A DNA stretch of 64,000 nt from Candidatus Poribacteria bacterium (GCA_958295815.1 OY282374.1:4864682-4928681); one strand, 5' to 3'; counted from the first letter of the stretch, positions 1 through 8,878 are shown. Notes: generated by a model from the sequence alone, not told the origin. Program-made: numbers and translations.

Positions 1-40
1 GCCTTTTTGCTGTTCCAAATCAAACAAGATGTGAAAAATC

Positions 41-69
41 TTGATTTTCTAATGGCACTGTGCTAAAAT
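41..69 (+). promoter_or_regulatory. Sigma70-like promoter upstream of the hydroxyacid dehydrogenase
   Basis: A TTGATT box (41-46) and a TAAAAT box (64-69) are separated by exactly 17 bases, and the GTG start follows about 44 bases after the -10 box. This is a prediction from sequence only. Confidence 0.5.
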
Positions 70-112
70 AGGCGTATTTTAGACGTAAAAATTACAGAGA
101 GGAAGAGAATCC

Positions 113-1075
113 GTGCCTAAACTTATAATCATGCCGCCACAGAACGCGGAATCACACGAATGGGCTGAACGCCTGCAAAACGAATTGCCCGTATATACTG
201 TTGTCTTGCCAGAGACAGACGAAGCGGTAGCGGAACACCTCGCCGATGCTGACGCTGTCTATGGTTGGGTGTCGCCGGAACAACTACCGTTGGCGAAAAA
301 CCTACAATGGTTACAGAACCCCGCCGCCGGTCCGTTCCCTGGCTTCTATTATCCCGCATTGATAGAACATCCAGTTGTTGCTTGTAACCCACGCGGTATC
401 TACAACGACCATATTGCTCAGCATATCATGATGTTTGTGCTTGCGCTTTCACGTGGGTTGCCTTATTACATGGATGCACAACACGAAGGCGTCTGGGATA
501 AGGACGCACGCAAAAATTATGTAGATCTCGCAGAGGCGACAGCGTTGATCGTCGGTGTCGGTGGTATCGGACATGAAACCGCACGACTCTGTAATGAATT
601 CGGGATGAAGGTAATTGGTGTTGACCCCAGATGGGAATATGAGGTGCCTTTTGCCGAAAAACATGAACCTACGGCATTAGACTCGCTACTTCCGCGTGCT
701 GACTTTGTGATAACCACAACACCGCACACACCTGACACAGAAGGGATGTGGCATAAGGATCGCTTTGCCTTGATGAAAAACACGGCGTATTTTATTAATA
801 TAGGACGTGGTAAGACGACAAAACTTTCTGATCTTGTTGATGCACTTGAACAGGGTATTATTGCCGGATGTGGCTTGGATGTGTTTGAAGTTGAGCCGTT
901 ACCTGCGGATAATCGATTATGGCAGTTGCCCAATGTGTTAATAACACCACATATCGCTGTGAAAGACGCTGAGAACCTCCTGGAACGGCGTTTTGGTATT
1001 CTCTTGGAAAATGCACGTAGATTCGCTGCAGGTGAGCCGTTGCAGAACGTGGTCAATAAGGCAGCGTGGTATTAG
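113..1075 (+). CDS. D-isomer-specific 2-hydroxyacid dehydrogenase
   Basis: A 320-residue NAD-dependent oxidoreductase expected to interconvert a 2-hydroxyacid and a 2-oxoacid in the cytoplasm. The Rossmann fingerprint VGVGGIG lies near residues 147-153. The family catalytic residues are visible as the Arg of INIGRGK, the Glu of DVFEVEPL and the His of TPHIA. The length is normal for the family. The chosen start is a GTG preceded by a GA-rich ribosome site (GAGGAAGAG). The gene stands alone between the window edge and the WD40 gene, so its substrate cannot be read from context; glyoxylate/hydroxypyruvate or phosphoglycerate-like substrates are all possible. Confidence 0.9.
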   Translation: MPKLIIMPPQNAESHEWAERLQNELPVYTVVLPETDEAVAEHLADADAVYGWVSPEQLPLAKNLQWLQNPAAGPFPGFYYPALIEHPVVACNPRGIYNDHIAQHIMMFVLALSRGLPYYMDAQHEGVWDKDARKNYVDLAEATALIVGVGGIGHETARLCNEFGMKVIGVDPRWEYEVPFAEKHEPTALDSLLPRADFVITTTPHTPDTEGMWHKDRFALMKNTAYFINIGRGKTTKLSDLVDALEQGIIAGCGLDVFEVEPLPADNRLWQLPNVLITPHIAVKDAENLLERRFGILLENARRFAAGEPLQNVVNKAAWY

Positions 1076-1188
1076 AAAAGTAAAACCATCCCCTAACACT
1101 ATAGGTGTGAGAACGTGTTCGGTTTTTCTAAATCTTTACTTCTGTTGAAACAACATTCCCATAGAGTATTACAAAGGAAATAGGCTCA

Positions 1189-2475
1189 ATGAAATTGAGA
1201 AGGGTGACTTCTTTTTTAATCACTGTATTGACCCTGTTATTCATCAACCTAACACCAAGTTTTGTGCAATCATCGCCGGAGTCGGACTTACCTGAAGGTG
1301 CAATTGCCCGTCTAAATGCTCACCTGGGCAAAGCAGCAGCCCCCTTCTACGATCGTATCTATAGTGTTGCGTATAGTCCGGATGGTAAGACGCTCGCCAG
1401 TGGGCATTCGGATACATTCATTGCTGGGAAGTCCGAAGGAGGCAAGATATGTTTATGGGATACGGACAACTACACCCTCAAAAATGTCTTCACGGGAAGC
1501 TCCCCACCTGTTGTCTGGAGTGTTACATATAGTCCAGATGGCAAGACACTCGCAAGTGGGAGCTGGTACGGGACGGTGCATTTATGGGATGTGGGCAGCG
1601 GTACCGTCAAACACATCATCACAGATATCGACGATGATGAGGACATTATCTATAGTGTTGTGTATAGTCCCGATGGAGGGACACTCGCAGGTGGAAGGAC
1701 CGACTATACCGTGAGTTTATGGGATACGGATAGCTTCATTCTGAAAGATATCCTCAAGGGACATACCGGCTATGTCCATAGCGTTGTGTATAGTCCCGAT
1801 GGAGGGACACTCGCAAGTGGGGCAGGTTATCCGAAAGATAGCACTGTACGTTTATGGGGTGCCGACAGCGGAACCCTCAAACACACCCTCACAACACACA
1901 CCAGCAGTGTTCTCGAAGTTGCGTATAGTCCGGATGGTAAGATGCTCGCCAGCGGGAGTTTGGACGGCACTATCCGTATATGGGATGTAGAGGCGGGCGT
2001 TGAAAAACATGTTCTCATTGGAGATACGTGGTCTATTTTTAGCGTGAGTTTCAGCCCCGATGGAAAAACACTAGCGAGCGGTGGAAATGGGCTTAAACCT
2101 GGACATAATGATTACCTCGTCCATCTATGGGATGTAGAGACGGGCACTAAAAAACATACTTTTGTTGGACATACGGATAAGGTCTATAGCGTCCGTTTCA
2201 GTCCGGATGGAGAAACACTGGCGAGCGGTAGTTGGGACGGAACAGTGTTGTTGTGGAAATTAGTGCTCCCTGCCACCCCTAATGACCCAACGGCGGTTGA
2301 GGAACCTCATTTAGTTGGAGATGTCAATGAAGATGGCATCGTGAACATTCAAGATCTGGTCCTCGTTGCAGGAAACTTCGGAAAAACGGGAGAGAATGCC
2401 GCGGATGTCAACGGGGATGGTGTTGTCGATATTAGAGATCTTGTCAAGGTAGCTGGTGTCTTCAGTACCCTGTGA
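1189..2475 (+). CDS. Secreted seven-bladed WD40 protein with dockerin-like C-terminus
   Basis: A 428-residue exported protein. A hydrophobic signal segment follows Lys/Arg residues at 2-5 and ends near residue 28. Seven WD40 blades follow, each carrying a variant of YSPDGKTLASG and ending in LWD or IWD. Seven is the number needed for one closed beta-propeller. The last ~50 residues hold two calcium-loop segments, DVNEDGIVNIQDL and DVNGDGVVDIRDL, which is the duplicated-loop layout of a type I dockerin. By family knowledge the propeller is a binding scaffold and the dockerin docks onto cohesins or is an extracellular attachment module; no cohesin is visible here. An AAAGGA ribosome site precedes the ATG. 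Confidence 0.88.
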   Translation: MKLRRVTSFLITVLTLLFINLTPSFVQSSPESDLPEGAIARLNAHLGKAAAPFYDRIYSVAYSPDGKTLASGHSDTFIAGKSEGGKICLWDTDNYTLKNVFTGSSPPVVWSVTYSPDGKTLASGSWYGTVHLWDVGSGTVKHIITDIDDDEDIIYSVVYSPDGGTLAGGRTDYTVSLWDTDSFILKDILKGHTGYVHSVVYSPDGGTLASGAGYPKDSTVRLWGADSGTLKHTLTTHTSSVLEVAYSPDGKMLASGSLDGTIRIWDVEAGVEKHVLIGDTWSIFSVSFSPDGKTLASGGNGLKPGHNDYLVHLWDVETGTKKHTFVGHTDKVYSVRFSPDGETLASGSWDGTVLLWKLVLPATPNDPTAVEEPHLVGDVNEDGIVNIQDLVLVAGNFGKTGENAADVNGDGVVDIRDLVKVAGVFSTL

Positions 2476-2772
2476 CCGCGCCTTAAATACCTTTAGTCCT
2501 TTCAAAATTCGGTTTGACCCTACAGATGAATTAATGCTATAATCAATGTGAGTTGAAAATAAAAAGGTAGGGAATCAACGCCGAATGCGCGTATTGCCTC
2601 GCAGTGAAAGTCGGCGAGGTTGAGGCGAAACCAAATACCAACACCCCGATTATTTATAGGGATATTCTGATTTTCAAGTAACGATTGGTGGAAATAGAGA
2701 TAGCGAAACCCAACATCTTACTTTTATGGATTCACGTTACAATAGATATTTTTTCGGAGCTTAAGCAGCAAT
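2476..2772 (+). other. 297-bp intergenic region with promoter and possible structured leader
   Basis: The gap contains a strong promoter-like pair, TTGACC (2514-2519) and TATAAT (2538-2543), with an 18-base spacer. Transcription would start near 2551, over 200 bases before the next ATG. The intervening sequence has a clear hairpin: CCTCGC and GCGAGG near 2607-2630, followed by a second GAGGC that could pair alternatively with the first GCCTC. It matches no riboswitch class I recognise. A long leader, a small RNA or an unused promoter are all possible. Confidence 0.4.
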
Positions 2773-4668
2773 ATGACAACAACTAAACAGCATCTTCTAA
2801 ATGATGAAGATATCCGCCATTTTATTGTCAACGGGTATGTGAATGTCACTGCTGACATGCCGACGCACATCCACGAGACTATCTATGACAAAACGGATGA
2901 ACTTTTCGCTGGTGCGGCGGATTTCCGAGGTGATAGACAACATAACCCGCTTAATAACATTTTACCGTTGGTGCCGGAACTCCAGGTAGTCCTGGAGTCG
3001 CCAGAAGTACGAGGCGCGCTTACCAGTATTTTGGGAAATGGGTATGTTATGCACCCGCATCGGCATTGCCATCCGAATTTTGCTGGAAGCGCACCGAGTG
3101 GAAAAGAGAACGGTGAGGAACGGTTGATGATGCCGCTCCACAAAGATGGACACGCTGGTGGAAAGCGACCACGGCATCGAACACAGCGTTGGGCAACCCT
3201 CTTTTATTATCCGCAGCCCTGTCTCGCTGAGCAGGGACCGACGTGTATCATCCCGGGGACGCAATACATTCGAGAATTTATGCTGGACGACAATCGTCAG
3301 CGGCATGAGATACATGCGGAAGGCGGAAATGGGACGAGACTACTTTCTGAGAATTTTCTGAATCGAAACGTGGTCCCGATGTCTGGTGAACTCGGTACGG
3401 TGTGGATCATGCACTTCGACATGGTACACTCATTCTTTCAGAACTACATCCCACTGAACCGCTACGGGATGAAATTCGTTTTTATGCGTACAGAACAGCC
3501 CACAGCTCCATCGTGGAATAGCGAGGACTCAATCTGGCAACCCCCTGAAATCAATCATGTTCCGTACGATGCCGAGATCCTCTGGACCTATATGTGGAAT
3601 TGGATGTCTGGAAAGACAAATTTGTATGAAACCGACCATCCGAATACTGAAATGAGCATAGCATCGGCAGTTGAAGCACTAAAAAAAGACCATCCAAATG
3701 CGCGCATGAAAGCTGCTAACGAATTAGGCTTTATGCGGACAGATGCCGCTCAGACTGTTCCTGCACTCGTTGATGCACTCGAAGATAGTTATGAACCTGT
3801 GCGGCGGAACGCCATCTATGCCCTCGGTGCGATTGGTAAATCCGCCGTTGAACCGCTTATCGACGCTCTTGACTCAGAAAAAGAGGCGTTTGATATGGAG
3901 CCGATTCTCCATATCTGTGATGCAGCACATGGTCTCGCTGCAATCGGTGCAGCGGCTGTGCCTGCGCTCATAACGGCACTGGAAGACGAGCGCGAGAATG
4001 TTCGTGCTTCAGCGGCTTATGCATTAGGTGAAATGGGTCCGGTTGCAGCTGAGGCGGTTGATGGACTCATTGCGTTGTTAACGGATGAATCGGAGGAAGT
4101 GCGGCGGCATGCGACCTCGGCGTTGGGTATGATTAAGGTGCCGGTATCAAAGACTGTCCCCGCGTTGGTGCAAATTCTGGAAGATCGTGAAGATACGGAT
4201 TTAGCATTTTTCGCGGCTCAGGCATTGACTCGTATTGGACCGGATGCAACCGAAGCCGTCCCAGTACTGCGTGAAGCACTGATGAGCGAGTCGGCTTATG
4301 TGCGTGGCTTCTCCTCGGAGGCGTTGGGTCGGATTGGCACCGCTGAAGCACTGCAGGCACTCGTGCCATTCCTGCGGACAGCGCGTTGGTTTAATTACGT
4401 CAAGAAGAGCATGCCTGCTTTCAGCATTGAACTGAAGGAAGTAGCATCTGCCCCGAATGACGCGGATTCACTTATGAAACTGATTTCGGAGTGGGCAAAA
4501 CAGAAGGACATTCCGTTGCCGAAAACGGAGGAGATATCACAGGATTCCGATACGCAATTCCAAGTGACCTTCAGCGATGGTAGACGGGTGACAGCGAGGG
4601 TTGAGGGTGGAACGTTAAACCTCTATCACAGAACGCGTGTGGAGGCTGGGTTTAAAGAATATCGGTAG
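2773..4668 (+). CDS. Phytanoyl-CoA dioxygenase-like protein fused to HEAT repeats
   Basis: A 631-residue two-part protein. Residues ~1-290 form a PhyH-type Fe(II)/2-oxoglutarate oxygenase, with the metal motif HKD in MPLHKDGH, a second His in DMVHS, and the IIPGT strand typical of the family. From about residue 300 the protein becomes HEAT/PBS-lyase-like repeats of ~30-35 residues, for example TVPALVDALEDSYEPVRRNA and similar units, forming a helical solenoid for protein binding. The C-terminal ~60 residues are unassigned. PhyH enzymes hydroxylate small lipids or secondary metabolites; the solenoid suggests a partner protein or carrier-bound substrate, which is inference. A terminator-like hairpin follows. 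Confidence 0.85.
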   Translation: MTTTKQHLLNDEDIRHFIVNGYVNVTADMPTHIHETIYDKTDELFAGAADFRGDRQHNPLNNILPLVPELQVVLESPEVRGALTSILGNGYVMHPHRHCHPNFAGSAPSGKENGEERLMMPLHKDGHAGGKRPRHRTQRWATLFYYPQPCLAEQGPTCIIPGTQYIREFMLDDNRQRHEIHAEGGNGTRLLSENFLNRNVVPMSGELGTVWIMHFDMVHSFFQNYIPLNRYGMKFVFMRTEQPTAPSWNSEDSIWQPPEINHVPYDAEILWTYMWNWMSGKTNLYETDHPNTEMSIASAVEALKKDHPNARMKAANELGFMRTDAAQTVPALVDALEDSYEPVRRNAIYALGAIGKSAVEPLIDALDSEKEAFDMEPILHICDAAHGLAAIGAAAVPALITALEDERENVRASAAYALGEMGPVAAEAVDGLIALLTDESEEVRRHATSALGMIKVPVSKTVPALVQILEDREDTDLAFFAAQALTRIGPDATEAVPVLREALMSESAYVRGFSSEALGRIGTAEALQALVPFLRTARWFNYVKKSMPAFSIELKEVASAPNDADSLMKLISEWAKQKDIPLPKTEEISQDSDTQFQVTFSDGRRVTARVEGGTLNLYHRTRVEAGFKEYR

Positions 4669-4697
4669 GAATCTGAAAATATTTTTTACTGTAATAG

Positions 4698-4725
4698 AGG
4701 CGGGGTTTGATCCCCGCCTTAATTT
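4698..4725. terminator. Hairpin between convergent genes, terminator-like
   Basis: A perfect 8-bp inverted repeat (AGGCGGGG and CCCCGCCT) with a six-base loop is followed by TTAATTT. It lies between the ends of two convergent genes, so it may terminate both. Its GGGGTTTGATCCCC core also resembles the dispersed palindromes found elsewhere in the window. Confidence 0.6.
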
Positions 4726-4785
4726 GTGACATGGGTTTTAATCTTCGAAGAAAACGACCTTCGCTTGCTGCTCGCTTTGGCTGTA

Positions 4786-5190
4786 TTACTGGTCCATCGG
4801 TGGATCCTCATTCTGTACCTCGGGGACCTCTGGAGGTTCTATCACTCGTACTACTATTCGTATCGGTGGATCCCCATTCGGCGGCTGAACTACAGCCTCA
4901 ATAACCTCTGGAGGTACTACGACTCGTACCTGCGGTGGATCCTCATTCGGTGGCACAACTATAACCTCGATATCCTCTGGAGGTACTACGACTCGTACCT
5001 GCGGTGGATCCTCATTCGGTGGCACAACCATATCTTCGGGAGGTACGACTAACGGATTATCCACGACCGACGACTCATTTATTTCAGTGGGTCGTCCCAT
5101 ATCCTCCGACGGATCTGGTGATATAAGGTTTGTATCGCTTCCACAACTTAGCAGAGCGATCAGAGCAGTGAGCATAACTAAGTATTTCAT
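4786..5190 (-). CDS. Pro/Glu/Val-rich repeat lipoprotein
   Basis: A 134-residue predicted lipoprotein. The N-terminus has a Lys-2, a hydrophobic core and a lipobox ending in LLSC, so Cys16 would be lipidated and the protein anchored to a membrane. The mature part is low-complexity and built of ~23-residue repeats containing VVPPNEDPPQVRVVVPPE. The repeats are near-identical at the DNA level, so the array probably varies in length between strains. No enzymatic domain is visible; a surface spacer or stalk is the most reasonable guess. The ribosome site AAAGGAG precedes the ATG. Confidence 0.7.
   Translation of the reverse strand: MKYLVMLTALIALLSCGSDTNLISPDPSEDMGRPTEINESSVVDNPLVVPPEDMVVPPNEDPPQVRVVVPPEDIEVIVVPPNEDPPQVRVVVPPEVIEAVVQPPNGDPPIRIVVRVIEPPEVPEVQNEDPPMDQ
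4905..5028. repeat. 69-bp in-gene tandem repeat
   Basis: Two copies beginning at 4905 and 4974 share about 55 identical bases with a 69-bp period (23 codons). More diverged copies continue on both sides. The period is a multiple of three, so unit gain or loss keeps the lipoprotein frame. Confidence 0.8.
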
Positions 5191-5324
5191 GACACTCTCC
5201 TTTGTTGATCGGTAATTTCATTGTTCGGGTAGGGTGGTATGAGTCTAGGCTTCACATCGTTTGTTCAACGTCAATAACAAACAAAACTATCATAATATTT
5301 GGTGTAGCTGAATAGCTCAGTTCT

Positions 5325-6761
5325 TCAAATATTTTGTCCCATTCCTAAAGTCGCGGCACGTAAGATAATTCGGTCCTCAGTCCAATTATCGCGATACCAT
5401 GTACACGCCTCAAAGGTATCATTGAGTGCGTCCATGCGCTGTTTTAACATTGCTCGAAATCGCTCTCGGAGTTCCGCTGATGCTGGCTCATCAATCAAAT
5501 TACGGGTTTGGAATGGATCGGCAACGTTATCGAAAAGTTTTTCACTTCCGTCTGGACGGTGAACAGCGTAAGTATGCTGCTTGGTGCGAAGGGCTCGCCA
5601 CTCATAACCGTCTTCCCATTTCGCCGTACATCCCATCCCTTGCATAAAGGCTGCATCGGGTTCATGAGTCGGTTGATCAAAGGCAGCACGGCTTAAATCT
5701 GTGCCTTCAACATCGGCTGGAACCGGCAGATCCATCATCGACAGCAACGTCGGCATGATGTCAGGTGTATTCAGGCATGCATCTGAAACGTGTCCATCTG
5801 GAATTTGTCCCTGCCACCGAACAAGAAATGGAACACGTACCGCCTCTTCATAAAAGATATTCTTCGCACGACGTCCTTGTGCCCCGAACATCTCCCCGTG
5901 ATCAGAGGTAAAGACGAAGATTGTGTCGTCGCGTAATCCCAAATCATCAATAGCACGCAACAAACGCCCGATATTCCAATCCAGATTGGCAGTCATCGCA
6001 TAATAGACGCGCATCCACTCAGGGAGTTTGGAGCGTTCTGCGGGAGACATAATTGCCCATGTATCGCCATAAGGATCGTTTTCGGGTCGGTAGTTTGGCG
6101 GCAAATCGAAATCAACATCTCGGAACATCTCATAATCCGCTGCTGGAACATTGTCTGGTGTCCACGGATCGTGTGGTGTTCCGATTGAGAGAAAAAGTGC
6201 AAAAGGGTCTTCTGCTATTGATGCTCGTTGTAGGTAGTCAATTGCCAAATCAGTTTGTCCGTCCGGTTCATATCCGGGAAGCACAATTTTCTCAGGTGAG
6301 TCCTTGTGATAATATGCGTCAAAATAGAGATGATGAAAATTGTACGCCGACCACTCTCCATCAAAACCGAGTCGATGTTGCCCCGGTGGGATGTAAGAGT
6401 TCCTCGGATCATCATGTCTTCCCAATTGATTTGCCCACAGATGCCATTTCCCGATGTAGTTTGTCTGGTAACCGTTGCGATGTAGAACATGTCCGAAACA
6501 GTCATGATTCGTGTTCATTCTGAGTTCATTAATCGCCATGCCGGTGCTACTGGCGTATTTTCCGGTGAAGAGCGAAGCACGATAGGGTGCACACATCGGG
6601 CTGCCAGAAACGGCGTTGCAGAAACTCGCACCTTCTGTTGCAAACTGGTCAATATTGGGTGTCCGTGCGCGGGTATCTCCAGCATAGCCGCACGACTGGT
6701 AACGGAGTTGATCGGCGAAAACATAGACGAGATTGGGTCGTTTTTCGATTGAACGAGACAT
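5325..6761 (-). CDS. C-type sulfatase (alkaline phosphatase superfamily)
   Basis: A 478-residue sulfatase expected to hydrolyse sulfate esters. The signature CAPYR lies near residues 57-61; its Cys is converted to formylglycine by a maturase not encoded here. Other family elements are the N-terminal metal Asp (VFADQ), FTGKYAS after the signature, the GKWH segment and the TSDHGEM metal site. I chose the ATG at 6761 because GTGGAG lies seven bases upstream; a TTG 18 bases earlier is the alternative. No signal peptide is evident, so it may act in the cytoplasm on imported sulfated compounds. It is the second gene of an operon with the upstream sulfatase, 14 bases apart. Confidence 0.9.
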   Translation of the reverse strand: MSRSIEKRPNLVYVFADQLRYQSCGYAGDTRARTPNIDQFATEGASFCNAVSGSPMCAPYRASLFTGKYASSTGMAINELRMNTNHDCFGHVLHRNGYQTNYIGKWHLWANQLGRHDDPRNSYIPPGQHRLGFDGEWSAYNFHHLYFDAYYHKDSPEKIVLPGYEPDGQTDLAIDYLQRASIAEDPFALFLSIGTPHDPWTPDNVPAADYEMFRDVDFDLPPNYRPENDPYGDTWAIMSPAERSKLPEWMRVYYAMTANLDWNIGRLLRAIDDLGLRDDTIFVFTSDHGEMFGAQGRRAKNIFYEEAVRVPFLVRWQGQIPDGHVSDACLNTPDIMPTLLSMMDLPVPADVEGTDLSRAAFDQPTHEPDAAFMQGMGCTAKWEDGYEWRALRTKQHTYAVHRPDGSEKLFDNVADPFQTRNLIDEPASAELRERFRAMLKQRMDALNDTFEACTWYRDNWTEDRIILRAATLGMGQNI

Positions 6762-6775
6762 TAATATACTCCACT

Positions 6776-8188
6776 TCAAGAATTAGGCGGCTTTCTCCAT
6801 TGCCCTTCAGTGACCTGATCCACCAGAATACGGGCTTTTTGGCTCGCCCGAACCTGCCTTTCGATTTCAATAGGATCCCACTCTGCCAACAGTTGCGCTT
6901 CAAGTTCTCGGCAAATCGCCTGATATACTTCGTCATTGGCGAGATTCTGAAATTCATCCGGATCCTCAGAGATGTCGTAAAGTTCTGGAGGATCACCGAG
7001 GCTATAGTTGAATTTGTAACGTCCCTTCCGCAGCATTGCCATTGGTCGTTCAACACCGTGCGCGAGGTATTCGGAAAAGGCGAGATCCTTCCAATCATTT
7101 GCGGCACCTTGCATCAAAGGCAGCAGACTTTCGCCATCAAGTTGGCTTAAGGGCAGCGCACCTGCGATATCAACGAGGGTTGCTGTTAAATCCACGAGTG
7201 AAACGACTTCATCAATACGTTTGCCTGCAGATAACCTATCGGGAAACATAACTTGTAGTGGGACACGAGCGGATGCCTCATAGAAGTTCGATTTGCGCCA
7301 CATCCCGTGCTCACCGTTCATCTCACCGTGGTCGCTGGTATAGATAACAACGGTATTTTCTAACTGTCCAGTCTCGTCAAGCGTCTTGAGCAGTCTGCCA
7401 ATCTTTTCATCGAGATACGTAATCAACCCATAATAACCGGCTCTCCCTCGGCGGACAAGTTCTTCAGGAAAATCAACACATCCAAACATGCGTCGCATGC
7501 GTTGATAGACAGGGTGCTGGTTTTCAAGGTGTCCATCCGGAATGTTGGGAAGATCAATCTCTTCAAGTGGATAGAGGTCCCAAAACTGCTGTGGTACGAC
7601 AAGTGGAAAATGCGGTGCGATAAATGAAACGTTGATTGCCCACGGCTGTTCCTTCCGAATTGGATCTCGAAGATACACTAAAGCCTCTGTTTCTACGAGG
7701 TCGTCTATCTCGATCTCCTCTGTTGTTCCTGGACCGGCTTGTGCGAGTCCTTGCCATGGACGTGGTGCTGTGGGTGTGCCGTTATCCCAATCCGTAAGTG
7801 CATGCTGTCGTTCCGCGTGCAAATCACGAGCAAGTTGGGCGCGGAATCCGTGGAGTTGGTCCATCCCACCGAAGTGCTGTTTTCCAGAGAGGACGACATC
7901 GTAGCCTGCTGCCCGAAGGAGGTGTGCCCACGTGACTTCATCGGATGCTAAAGGTGTAGCATTATCCCATGCACGGATGTGATGGATGTACTTGCCGGTC
8001 ATAAATGACATTCGCGAGGGCATACAAAGGGGTGAGTTGCAGTAAGCATTCGTGAAGGTGACACCGTCTTCAGCGAGTCTGTCCATGTATGGAGTTTGGA
8101 CGAAGGGGTGTCCGTAGGGACCGCTGTACATCGGTGCGTGTTCATCGGACATGATGACGAGGAGATTGGGTTGTTGTTTTGAAGGCAT
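6776..8188 (-). CDS. C-type sulfatase, first gene of a two-sulfatase operon
   Basis: A 470-residue sulfatase with the formylglycine motif CMPSR starting at Cys55, the N-terminal metal site IMSDEHAP, MTGKY after the signature, GKQHF and TSDHGEM. It lacks an obvious signal peptide. It differs clearly from its downstream neighbour outside the motifs, so the two probably act on different linkages of a sulfated glycan or on different small sulfate esters; this is inference. A good promoter (TTGACA-17-TATCTT) lies just upstream on the same strand. Confidence 0.9.
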   Translation of the reverse strand: MPSKQQPNLLVIMSDEHAPMYSGPYGHPFVQTPYMDRLAEDGVTFTNAYCNSPLCMPSRMSFMTGKYIHHIRAWDNATPLASDEVTWAHLLRAAGYDVVLSGKQHFGGMDQLHGFRAQLARDLHAERQHALTDWDNGTPTAPRPWQGLAQAGPGTTEEIEIDDLVETEALVYLRDPIRKEQPWAINVSFIAPHFPLVVPQQFWDLYPLEEIDLPNIPDGHLENQHPVYQRMRRMFGCVDFPEELVRRGRAGYYGLITYLDEKIGRLLKTLDETGQLENTVVIYTSDHGEMNGEHGMWRKSNFYEASARVPLQVMFPDRLSAGKRIDEVVSLVDLTATLVDIAGALPLSQLDGESLLPLMQGAANDWKDLAFSEYLAHGVERPMAMLRKGRYKFNYSLGDPPELYDISEDPDEFQNLANDEVYQAICRELEAQLLAEWDPIEIERQVRASQKARILVDQVTEGQWRKPPNS

Positions 8189-8226
8189 GGTGTTCTTATA
8201 TCAAGTGAAGATCCTCAATTTCCTCT

Positions 8227-8255
8227 AAGATACCACCTCACTTACACCTTGTCAA
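8227..8255 (-). promoter_or_regulatory. Sigma70-like promoter of the sulfatase operon
   Basis: On the minus strand, TTGACA (plus positions 8250-8255) and TATCTT (8227-8232) are separated by 17 bases. The sulfatase ATG lies about 40 bases downstream. Confidence 0.6.
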
Positions 8256-8343
8256 GAGAAAACCACTTTAACTTTTTTGGGCAGAGCCGGTTGTTTTCAG
8301 CAATATCAGCACTTGGCAGACTCTCATGAAGACTCAAAAGCAC

Positions 8344-8372
8344 TTGACGCAGGTCGTAAATCCTGATAAAAT
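8344..8372 (+). promoter_or_regulatory. Sigma70-like promoter of the antitoxin-like gene
   Basis: TTGACG (8344-8349) and TAAAAT (8367-8372) are spaced by 17 bases. It is divergent from the sulfatase promoter. The gene starts about 75 bases downstream. Confidence 0.5.
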
Positions 8373-8447
8373 TTACAATAGGTTTACGAAATCTCCGAGC
8401 GTTACTTTGTTAACGAACTCAGTGCATTGCGAAAAGTGAGGAAAACT

Positions 8448-8759
8448 GTGTCAGTTATAACAACAAAAAAATGGGTTCTTAATACTATCAATAAATTATC
8501 TGCCTCTGATATCGAAGAATTGAAGCGATACTTAGAATATCTCGTCCGGAAATCGCAAATTCCAACAAGAAACTTAGGAAATCCGAAAGATTTGCCAAAA
8601 ATTGAACAAAAAGGTCAACCCAGACAAATTTTAGCAGCTATCAACAAATCGCATCATGTGACAACGGAAGATGCAAAGGCACTGCTACACTCAATTAAAG
8701 AAGGGGAGATCCCAATTCGTTTTGATTCCGATTTTGATAAGTCGGAAAGTGATAGTTAA
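8448..8759 (+). CDS. Antitoxin-like small protein upstream of a decayed VapC
   Basis: About 103 residues. It contains an amphipathic helical segment (LSASDIEELKRYLEYLVRK) and a charged C-terminus, and it overlaps the next reading frame by one base (TAATG), the usual coupling in toxin-antitoxin pairs. I chose the GTG at 8448 because AGTGAGG lies just upstream; an in-frame TTG at 8427 is the alternative. I do not recognise a named DNA-binding fold. The antitoxin role is inferred from position ahead of a PIN-domain remnant. Confidence 0.55.
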   Translation: MSVITTKKWVLNTINKLSASDIEELKRYLEYLVRKSQIPTRNLGNPKDLPKIEQKGQPRQILAAINKSHHVTTEDAKALLHSIKEGEIPIRFDSDFDKSESDS

Positions 8760-8878
8760 TGGACTATCTCCTAGAAACATCTACGTGTAGCTTTTTAATG
8801 GCGCACGCCCCTCACGTTACTGCTCATTTCGATTCACTGTCCGATCTCAACGACTACCTCATCTCACCCCTAAATTAG
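8759..8878 (+). pseudogene. Truncated VapC-like PIN-domain toxin remnant
   Basis: A 39-codon frame begins at the ATG overlapping the upstream stop. It reads MDYLLETSTCSFLM and continues to HFDSLSDLNDYLISPLN before a TAG. VapC toxins commonly start MDYLLDTNxxIxxL, so the resemblance is close, but the first catalytic Asp position is Glu here and the frame stops after about a third of a PIN domain. The remaining catalytic acids are absent. It is best read as a dead toxin left beside its former antitoxin. Confidence 0.6.

Noticed and set aside
4707..5052. Plus-strand open frames across the lipoprotein repeat region.
   Set aside because: They are open only because the 69-bp repeats lack stops on the other strand. 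The minus frame has a signal peptide, lipobox and ribosome site.
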